NCBI GenBank assembly: GCA_028697205.1
Contig: JAQVFO010000009.1
Coordinates: forward strand, 1-45,037
Origin: Candidatus Altimarinota bacterium
Lineage (GTDB): Bacteria > Patescibacteriota > Gracilibacteria > BD1-5 > UBA6164
DNA: 45,037 bases
Direction: 5' to 3'
Shown here: positions 36,905 through 45,037 of the stretch, piece by piece
How positions within the stretch are numbered: the stretch's first letter is position 1
Layout: each line of letters begins with the position of its first letter
Made by a program: the position numbers and the translations under genes
Notes under the pieces: generated by a model
Told to the model about the DNA's origin: nothing
Seen by the model: only the letters and a program-made list of their open reading frames with translations
Databases searched by the model: none

Positions 36905-36925
36905 AATCTTTTAATTAAATTATAA

Positions 36926-37438
36926 TTATTTTATTGTTTTTAAACTTACTGTTATTGTATTTCAAGTATGCATTATATCTTTTTCTATTTTATAGATATC
37001 TTCTAAGCTTTTTACAAAATTTATCATCTTTGTTTTTGCTAAGTCAGCATATTGATTTTCTCTTCATTTCATCATCAAAGAAACTTTTAAAGGATTTCCA
37101 TCTTCTGCGAAACCATAAGCTTGTTTCTTTCTTATATCCAAATCATGATCACTTATATTGAAAGTTATTCTTATAGTTTTTAATTCAGGAGCTTTTGTTC
37201 TTTGTTTATTCTTTTGTTCTTGTTTTTTCAATTTGTATAAATACTTTCAATAATCAAGTATTTTTACTATTGCTATATCATCTTTTCTTCAAATTTCCAT
37301 AAGGTCTAATCAACTTTCAGAAGCTTTTTCACGAGCTTCTCTAAGTGATATAGTCCCTAAATTTTCTCAATCTTCTGTAATTAATTGGACATTTTTTGCT
37401 CTAATCTCATCGTTTAGAGGTCTTTTTGATTCCTTCAT
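36926..37438 (-). CDS. infC: Translation initiation factor IF-3
   Basis: 170 residues. It controls start-codon selection on the 30S subunit. The N-domain (RPLNDEIRAKNVQLITEDGENLGTISLREA), linker and C-domain (LKTIRITFNISDHDLDIRKKQA, KVSLMMKGRENQYADLA) are complete. It uses ATG rather than the AUU start found in E. coli, so classical IF-3 autoregulation by start codon is not expected. First gene of infC-rpmI-rplT, 21 bases after rpsT, so rpsT probably leads the same transcript. Confidence 0.97.
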
Positions 37439-37459
37439 TAATAAAGTTAATTGTTAAAA

Positions 37460-37768
37460 TTATTTAGCAGATAATTCAAGAGTTTTAAGCATTTTAGAAT
37501 ATTTTGATTTTCTTCTAGATGCTGTGTTCTCATGCATTATATTCTTTTTAACTAATTTATCAAGTATAGCTTGAAGTCCTGCTTTTGTAGTTTTTCAATC
37601 TTTTTTCTCATTGAAAAAAACTTTTTTTGCAGTTTCTGCATCAGAAGCTTTTATTGCTTTTTCAAAAGAAATTCTTGCTTCTCTATATATAGCTTTAAAA
37701 TAGTCATTTTTTGACTTTCTTTTTAAACTTTGTCTACTAGCTTTTTTTGCTGATTGTGTTATTGGCAT
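37460..37768 (-). CDS. rpsT: 30S ribosomal protein S20
   Basis: 102 residues, slightly longer than usual (~87). A basic all-helical 16S rRNA-binding protein. MPITQSAKKASRQSLKRKSKNDYFKA, then KKVFFNEKKDGKTTKAGLQAILDKLVKKNIMHENTASRRKSKYSKML, matching S20. Starts with MPI and precedes infC closely. Confidence 0.95.
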
Positions 37769-37857
37769 TGTTATAATTTTTACAAACTAAAAACGGGGCT
37801 TTGTTTAAAGTGAGGAGATTATATAATTAAATCAAAAATAGTCAAAAGAAAATTAAA

Positions 37858-37881
37858 AAATCTTTTTGCATAAAAAGATTT
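37858..37881. terminator. Hairpin between AAA+ gene and rpsT
   Basis: 10-bp stem AAATCTTTTT/AAAAAGATTT with loop GCAT; T-run on the minus strand (TTTTTTAATTTT). Possibly a second, back-up terminator for the AAA+ operon. Confidence 0.5.
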
Positions 37882-37895
37882 GAAAAAATCAAAAA

Positions 37896-37929
37896 TTTAA
37901 AAGTCTAATGGTTAGCTTAGACTTTTAAA
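37896..37929 (-). terminator. Terminator of the AAA+/VWA operon
   Basis: 13-bp stem TTTAAAAGTCTAA/TTAGACTTTTAAA around an 8-base loop, 13 bases past the AAA+ stop; the minus strand continues TTTTTGA. Confidence 0.75.
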
Positions 37930-37942
37930 AAATTATATATTC

Positions 37943-40900
37943 CTAAAATATTTTTTCAACAATTTTTCTTACTATTTTTTCTTGAGTATCTTTATCTTCA
38001 TTTTCATAAACTACTTTTCTTGCTTTTGGAACAACAACATCTAAAACTATGTTTTTAAATGATACTCATTCTTGATGAATAAATAAATCAAATATATCTG
38101 ATGCATCTCTATATGAAATCTCATATATAAATTTTTCATCATAATCATCACTTGATTGTTTTGTTCTAAGTTCATTAAAAAATGCAACTAAATTTTTAAT
38201 TCTATCTAAATTATCATAAATAGTTTTCATAGATTTATCTATTATATTATTTTTATTTCATCATTTTTGATCTCATATATTTTCCCATAGCACTTTAAAA
38301 TCATTGAAAGAAAGTTTATTAAAGAAATCAATTCAAGTATATTTTGAAACTTTATAAGCTTCATTTAGTTCTCAAGGATATTTTATTTTGTTGATTCTAG
38401 ACCTACTAACTAATGGACTAGATAATTTTTCATAACTATTACAAGTTCAAATAAACAGACAATCAGAATTTGCTTTTATTTCTCATATTTGAGGGTTGTG
38501 AACAGATCTTCATGTGTCAAATAATCTATGTAAAGTTTGTAAAACTTGAGGACTTAATAAATCTATTTCATCAAAAATTATCATTGTTCAAGGTTTTTGC
38601 ATAAGTTTTACCCAGTCTGCAATCTCTTTTCTAGTTTCTCATGCTTTTAAACTATCTGCGAATAATAAATCTGTAATTTCCATTCATTTATGACATTGAA
38701 CTCTTATTACTTCTCTATTTGTTGCTGCTGCAAAGTATTCACACATAACTGTTTTTCAAAGTCATGGAGGTCATTCAAGTATATCTATTCATCTTCTAGC
38801 ATTTTTTTGTATTTTAAATCATATACTTATTTTTTTAAATATTTCTTTTTCTTCTTCAAGTACTATAAAGTTTGGATTTATTTGTTTTAAATTTGTTCTA
38901 GGATTTAAATTTAACTTTCTAGCAAGATTCTCAGCAAAAAAGTCAAATTTTCTTACATTTAGATATTTTTTCTTTAGATTATGTATATTTTCAATAATTT
39001 TTCTTTTTTTGTCAGCATAACTTTTTTCTTCATCTATTGTTAATTCTTTTCTTCAAATTAATTCATTTAATCACCCTAATTCGGTCTTAAGTGCATTAAA
39101 TCTATCTATTCAATATCTTTGCCAAGATGATATTTCAGATTGTAATTTTATAAAATCATTTTGGCTTGTTTCTCATTCTATTTCGTCAAATGCCATTGCA
39201 TGAGCAAATCTACTAGGGTCATGTAAATAAGAATCTATATTAAATTTTATTCATCCATCATATTCTATTTCAAGTCTTATATTTCAATTTGCAGTTCTAT
39301 GTCATCATAATTTAAATCATATTTTATTTCTAGTAACTTCAGTATAATAAAGTGAAGTATCAATTCAGTATTCATTTAATGAACTTTTTACTCATACAGA
39401 AACTAATTGTTTCATTTTTATTATTCACTTTCTAGAATTAAATAAATTATCAATTGTTAAACTTAATCTTTCTGCTTCACTTTTTGGTAGTTCATTTAAT
39501 TGTCATTTAATCATTATTACTAAAGGATCTGAATTACTCATTGAATCTAAAACTGTTCCATCAGTTATACTATCTATTACTTCTGATAGTCAAAGTATTA
39601 GATCTTCTATTTCTTCAACTTTTTCTCTTAATTTTGTTTCTTTATCTTTTTCTTTGATTTTTTCTAAATTTCATATCTCAGTAATTCTTGAAGAAATAGT
39701 ATTTTTTAATTCATCTTTAAATTTATCTTTTTCATCATCTTGTAAAAGTTCAATTAGATTTTCAGTTTGTAAATAAATATCAGTAGAATAAATTTGAGTT
39801 AGTTGACTTAAATATTCAATATTTGATATAATGTCTTTAATTTTTAAAATATTTTCTGAAATTGTTGTTTTTACTACTTCACTATTTTTTATTCTGAAGC
39901 TCAAAATCTGAGTTTCTACTTTATTAGATAATTCTTTTATATTTATATCAAGTTCATTATCAATTATAGGTAGTTGAGATCTTGATTTTTTTAATTCTTC
40001 TATATTTGTTTTTAATGTAAGCAAAATAGGAAAACTAGAATAGTCTCCTCAATTTAATTCTTCTATTACTTGTTCATACATATCATTTAAGTCTAATAAA
40101 CTTTCTTTTATTTCTTGTAGTTTTATAGTAAATCTTTTAAAATTTATAGCTTTTTCTATACTATCTGTTATTCAAGAAACTCAAATTATTAATGGATTTG
40201 ACTTAATTTGAAGTAAAATACTATAAACCAGCTCTATTTTTTCATTACTATTAGCTTCATCAAATAATTCTTTTAAAGTGCTTTCTCAAACTTTTGTCTG
40301 CCAAATTTTATCTAATATATCTTGGTGTGATTTATCTATAGTCGTATGTTTATTATGATTTCATTGTAATCAGTTTATATCTACTTGTAGTCATCAGTTT
40401 CACAATGTTTCTAGTAATGCCTCTTTTGCAGCGTCTTTTCTCTCTATGACTTTTTTTTCTATTATTTCTCATCAATTATCTACATATCATATTTCAAATT
40501 GATCGAAGTTAGTATCAACACTTGCAACTTTTCAATCTGAAGTTAAACATGTTAAATCATCTTTATTATCAATTTGTATGATATCTGATATATCATCAAA
40601 AGTTTTTATTTCATGTAATGTTTTTCTATTTACTATATGTAGCTTTGTTTCTCATCAATCATATTCTGAAATTAAAAGTAAGAAGTTATAATGGTTATCA
40701 ATTCTCATTTTTTTGATAGTTCAATAATGAGTTGCAAAAGGATTTCAATCAGTTTGTTTTCAGTCTGAATCTATATTTATATATTCTATATGATTATCAT
40801 TTACTACAATCACATCTCACTTTTTATTATCAACTACAACAATTAAGTCTCATACTAAGGTAGAAACTACTTTATTGTTTTTAATCAGGTTTATAGAAGT

Positions 40901-41449
40901 TTGAGTATTGTCAATTGTAAATCAAGATACTATGTTACTAGTAGTATTTAAAGGAGGTTTTCATAGTTTTAATGAATCTGATTGAATTCAATTTTTATTA
41001 AAATCACTTATATTAGCATGAAAAAAATTTCAATCTGAATCTTCAAATATATAAAAATCATCTTGAGTATAAACTTGTTTTATTTCAAATAAAGGAGTTC
41101 ATGAAATAAAATTAATACCTAATATAGATTCTTGTCAGTTGTAAAAGTTTCAAATTCTAGAATTTTTTTTATGTACTTGAATTAATTTATGAAGATTATT
41201 TTTATGTAAAGTATTAATACATAGATGTCAATCATTGTTCCGAGTAGTTCAATTTGAAAAATTATAAGCATTGATTTTATTAAAAAAAGGAATATTACTA
41301 GTCTTACCAATGTTTAACTTTGTTTGCAATCACTTAATAAAATTTTCTCCTAAAAGAGTTAATTTAGTTTTTACGACTTTTGATTGAGTAGTTTTTTCTA
41401 CTCAATTAGTTGTTTGATCTAATGTTCAAGTAATAGGATTTTTTGTCAT
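37943..41449 (-). CDS. Giant AAA+ ATPase with propeller-like N-terminal region (MoxR/midasin type)
   Basis: 1168 residues. Residues 1 to ~380 show short beta-strand repeats (FLLLISEYDGGETKLHIVN, LTCLTSDGKVASVDTNF) suggesting a beta-propeller; about 380-760 is a long helical coiled-coil region. The C-terminal AAA+ module has Walker A GPPGLGKT (893-900), Walker B MIIFDEIDLL (Asp960-Glu961), sensor-like GTCNSYEKLSSPL and an arginine-finger segment VSRSRIN. It resembles AAA_5/MoxR proteins, which partner with VWA-domain proteins in metal-chaperone or complex-remodelling roles. It lies 23 bases downstream of a transglutaminase-VWA gene in one operon. Codon 70 is CGG. No membrane helix or signal peptide; substrate unknown. 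Confidence 0.88.
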
Positions 41450-41472
41450 TTTTTACAAATTAAAAATATAAA

Positions 41473-44016
41473 TTAGTTTTTGTTTGAATATCTTTTTATT
41501 ATCTTTCTTAGATTTTCATTATATGCTCATATAAGTTTTTCTGTTAATTCACTCACATTTCTAACAACAACAGTTCATCAACTTGTTTCGTCTCAGAAAT
41601 ATTCTTGAAGTCCGGAAATGTTTTGAGAACTTCAGTTTATATAGTATGCTGTTAGTCAGAAATTTTGTCATCTAATCTGTTTTATAAGAGCTTTTAGTAC
41701 ACTATCTTTTAATCAATTAGTAGGCTCTCAATCTCATAGGAAACTTATATTTCAAAAAGACTTTTGTCAGTTTTTTCTAGCATACCTTTTCATAGATTCA
41801 AATACATAACTTAGTGGTTGTCATATATCTGTTCATCAACTTTTCATAATTGCTCTCATGAGTCTTGAAGGAATATTATTTTTTCTTTTATCACTAAACT
41901 TTTCTCAAAATTCCATAATTTCTTCCATTTCAGTATCAAATATAACTATGCTAAAATTTACTTTAAAGTATTCTAGTACTTTTGCTCTTATAATTGCGGC
42001 TTTTATTGCTTCTCTTAAAGGAGAGTTTGGTGTTTCAAAATTTCACATACTTCAAGACCTATCTATGATTATTGTCTCAAACATATTTATTTCATTTATT
42101 TCAGCTATTTCTTTATTTCTTCTAAAGATTCTTTCATCTCAAGTAACCGCATAATTCACAAGTTTTCAACTATTTCATATTTTTGTTCAGGATTTATGAT
42201 GATTATCTCTATCTTCTTCTATTCTAAAAACTGGGGGGAGTATTTTTTCTAAAGCTTTAATTTGTTTTTTTACTTCTGGCTCTAACTCTTTTTCTAGTTC
42301 TTTGTAAAGTTTGTAAAGTCTTAGCTCTTCTTCACTAAATCACATTTTTTCCATTTCAGATTTCATTTTAATTTTTTGTTCTTGAATATCTTTTTTTATC
42401 TCTCTTGCATAGTCTTGCAGTTTACTTTTGAAATCTTCATCAAGTAAACTATTTTCAAGAGCATTATCTACTGATTTTTCATCATCTATATTTTTAAGAT
42501 TTTCTTTTTCTTGTTTTAATATTTCTTCATTTCAAACTTTGTCAACCATATCTTTTGCAAAGTCTGTTAGTCAAGATTTATCAAGAATATCTCTTATTTC
42601 TTCTTTTTTTGAGGCTTTTTCAAGTTTTTCAATAGTTTTTTTAAGATTTTCAGCTTGTTTAGTTAAGTTATCATCTTTTGCTTTTTTTATAAGTTCTTCT
42701 AGTACTTCAGATGTGGATTTTCATCATCATTGTTGTCAATCTCATCAACTTTGATTTCAATTTCCAGTTTGTGATCATTGTTCTCAAGATTTTTCCTCAG
42801 AAGCTTGTGAATTTCATTGACTTTGACATCAAGGTTGATTTCAACTTTGTCATTGTCAATTTTGATCTATATTTGAATCAGTTGCTTTATCTTGTCAGCT
42901 TTGATTTTGATCTAAATTTTCATTACTTTCACTTCAATCTTCTTTTGTTGTAGGAGTTGCATCGATTCTTTCCCATTTTCATATTTTTTCATTCCATATT
43001 TCACTCCATGCATGTCAGTTATTTGATGATAGAAGACTTTTTCAATCTTTGTCTAGAGATTGAACCATATGTCATACAACAAGTCTAGCAGGAATTCATA
43101 CTTCTCTTGCAAGTCATACAAATAAGCTATTGGCAGAAAAACATTCTAATACATCTGATTTATCAAGATTTGATATATAGTTTTTACTTGATGATTTATC
43201 TCTTAAAGTTCATTGTAGACGAGTAGAATATTTTTTAGTTTTTAATATGTATTCTTTTATTTTTAATGCCTTTGTTTTTGAGTCATTATTTTTTATAAAT
43301 TCAAGAAAATCTTTTGTGTTATTAGTTAATTTATCAAATACTATTTTTTTACTATCTTCTTGGATTGGTCAATTTAGTTGTAGAGATTGATTTATATAAA
43401 ATTTAAAACTTATATATTGTTTTTCTTGAGATGTAATATATAAACAATTGTTTTGGTCGATTTGGAATATAGGAGTTGTTTTTCATGTAAAGTGAATAGA
43501 ATTTATATCTGGTAAACTTCATTCTGGAAGTGGAATAGAAGTAGTTCATTTTGGTAAAGTTCATGCATAGGAATATGATCTTTTAGTTGTATCAATCTGA
43601 TGATTTAAAGGATTTAGATTTTTCTTTTTTGACCAAAGATTTGTTATATTATCAAAATAAGATTTTTTTCAACTTGTAAAATATCAAATAAATCATGGAC
43701 TAATTTCTGCAAATCTTGACTCTTCATCTAAATTTTCTCAAAATTCCATATCATGAGGAATATACTCATCTTGATCTTCTAAATGAGATTCATATTTATC
43801 TAGTTTCCTTTTTTGATTATTATTTCATCAAAAAAGTCCTTTTAATTTTTCAATAAAAGAAGGTTCTTCATTTTTTAAAATTTCCTCAACTTTATCTTTA
43901 ACTGGATTAGTTGTTTTTTCTACTTTTCATTTTAAAAGCATTTCTATGTAAGTTTTTATAACTTCAAGATTTTCTTTAAATGAATTTCCCGTTGATACTC
44001 TATCTAATTTAGACAA
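41473..44016 (-). CDS. Transglutaminase-like/VWA fusion protein
   Basis: 847 residues from TTG 44016; an in-frame ATG lies at 43941, but the 25 residues before it (SKLDRVSTGNSFKENLEVI) look coding. The middle is a transglutaminase-like domain: Cys292 (LECFSANSLFVGLAREVGI), His335 (NGHAWSEIW) and Asp352 (ERIDATPT) form the Cys-His-Asp triad. A Gln/Gly/Ser/Asn-rich linker (about 360-425) and a charged coiled coil follow. The C-terminal ~200 residues are a von Willebrand A domain with MIDAS residues DRSGS (652-656), SGGTDIG and LGDGEPTNG. No signal peptide. First gene of an operon with the AAA+ ATPase. MoxR-AAA+, VWA and transglutaminase proteins are commonly encoded together in bacteria; here two are fused. 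Confidence 0.85.
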
Positions 44017-44155
44017 TTTCTTATAATTATGTATTAATTATTAATTAATTTATAATTATATATATAAAAAAGTCAAGAAAATAATTAAACTATTTGCATT
44101 GCAAAAAAATATATTATTTGTAAACTTATTAAAATTATTATTAAATATACTTTTT

Positions 44156-44596
44156 ATGTTTTCATATGAGATTTTTAAGTTTCCAATTTTTAAAATAGAT
44201 GAGGGAATAGTTAAAAAAATTTTTCAGTTAGTTGATTTAGAAGTAAATAAATCACAAAAGTGAACTTTAAATATAGTTTTTGTTTCATCTCTAGAAATTA
44301 AAGAATTAAATAAGAATTATAGAAAAAAAGATTATGTAACAGATGTTTTAAGTTTTCATTATTTTGATGATTTTTTAAATCTAAAAGATGAAGAAGTTGC
44401 ATGAGAACTTATTTTTTGTGAAGAAAAAATAATAGAACAAGCAAAAGAATATGGCTTATGAGAAGAAAAAGAGTTTTATAAATTACTTATTCATTCTGTT
44501 TTACATATACTTTGATATGATCATGAAAATGACAATGATTATGCGCTTATGAAAGAAAAAGAAGAAGAACTTTGGAAAAAATTATTTATTAAATAG
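44156..44596 (+). CDS. ybeY: Endoribonuclease YbeY
   Basis: 146 residues, normal. Metal-dependent RNase involved in 16S rRNA 3' maturation and ribosome quality control. NKNYRKKDYVTDVLSFHY is the family signature preceding the active site, and HSVLHILGYDHEND supplies the H-x3-H-x5-H zinc site (His113, His117, His123). Single gene between the VWA operon (divergent) and a pilin copy; followed by a hairpin. Confidence 0.95.
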
Positions 44597-44632
44597 AAAT
44601 TCTTATTAAAAAAGTCAACCTAAAATCCTTGC

Positions 44633-44668
44633 AAAACACCACGAATTCTATAGAATTAGTGGTGTTTT
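44633..44668 (+). terminator. Hairpin terminator after ybeY
   Basis: Long near-perfect palindrome: AAAACACCAC/GTGGTGTTTT outer stem with inner AATTCTA/TAGAATT, ending in TTTT; 37 bases after the ybeY stop and 19 before the pilin start. Confidence 0.75.
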
Positions 44669-44686
44669 AAAATTAAAAAATAACAT

Positions 44687-45037
44687 ATGCAACAAAACTC
44701 AAAAAAAGCCTTTACTTTAGTAGAATTAATAGTAGTAATAACAATACTAGCAATACTGTGAAGTATAGCCTTCATATCACTGCAATCATACACAAAAAAT
44801 GCAAGAGACGGACAAAGACTGTCAGATATAAATAATATAAGAAAAAACCTAGAACTATTCCTAACAGAGAAATGATTCTACCCAACACCAGATAATTGAG
44901 TAAATATAACATATAGCTGAGCAACAGCATGGATCCAATGAACAGTGTGAGACAATGTAATAAAGAACCTACAGAAACTAAATAAGAAACCAACAGACCC
45001 ACTAACACAAAATGAATATACATATAGTATAACAAAC
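44687..45037 (+). CDS. Type IV pilin-like protein (3' partial)
   Basis: 117 codons, open to the right edge. MQQNSKKAFTLVELIVVI is a prepilin peptidase signal (cleavage before Phe9, Glu at +5) followed by the hydrophobic helix. The visible part is the same module as 1555-1905 with only scattered substitutions. The last 20 bases equal bases 1-20 of the window, and continuing there keeps the frame, so this may be the 5' end of the gene at 1-1526 (joined length 618 residues) if the contig is circular or the repeat was collapsed in assembly. Confidence 0.9.
44687..45037 (+). repeat. Pilin N-terminal module, copy 3 (5' part)
   Basis: Matches 1555-1905 at a constant offset of 43132 with only scattered substitutions. 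Confidence 0.9.

Overview
The window reads as a very AT-rich bacterial chromosome segment in which UGA is a glycine codon (genetic code 25). With UGA as a stop nearly every gene breaks into short pieces. With UGA as Gly, gyrA, alaS, rsmH, sufB, rplA, rplT, infC and others become single full-length frames, and the UGAs fall on family-invariant glycines (e.g. the GyrA box QRRGGKG). This points to the candidate-phylum lineages Gracilibacteria or Absconditabacteria (SR1). Three rare CGG codons, one at an AlaRS position where Trp seems plausible, hint at the Absconditabacterales side. Most genes have no Shine-Dalgarno motif.

Layout. Positions 1-3213 hold two tandem type IV pilin-like genes with a near-identical N-terminal module and different C-terminal modules (FISUMP-like, then LamG-like). 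A third copy of the N-terminal module begins at 44687 and runs off the right end. The last 20 bases equal the first 20, and joining them would continue the pilin frame. Positions 3222-11952 hold a divergent pair: a PBP1C-type peptidoglycan synthase and a giant bacterial alpha-2-macroglobulin with a thioester motif. Then follow a small Fur-like regulator, an acidic unknown protein, an archaeal-type sugar-1-phosphate nucleotidylyltransferase/acetyltransferase (GlmU-like) and gyrA. Positions 16966-21707 hold two adjacent large paralogous proteins of unknown function. Positions 21868-25340 hold a short AlaRS, a membrane-anchored unknown and YvcK/CofD. On the minus strand lie recR with a tiny downstream gene, and rsmH overlapping an FtsL-like gene.

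Positions 28037-33703 are a complete SUF iron-sulfur assembly locus: sufC, sufB, an A-type carrier, sufD, sufS, sufU and an IscR/Rrf2 regulator. A small reverse-oriented membrane-protein gene with atypical composition sits between sufC and sufB. Positions 33730-37768 (minus) carry rplA, yidD/pyrB, an unknown gene, infC-rpmI-rplT and rpsT. Positions 37943-44016 (minus) hold a two-gene operon: a transglutaminase-coiled coil-VWA protein and a very large AAA+ ATPase with a propeller-like N-terminus. ybeY follows before the final pilin copy.

No tRNA, rRNA, CRISPR, transposase or reverse transcriptase gene was seen. The strongest candidates for new biology are the modular pilin family, the transglutaminase-VWA/AAA+ operon, the paired coiled-coil paralogs and the small cassette inside the suf locus.
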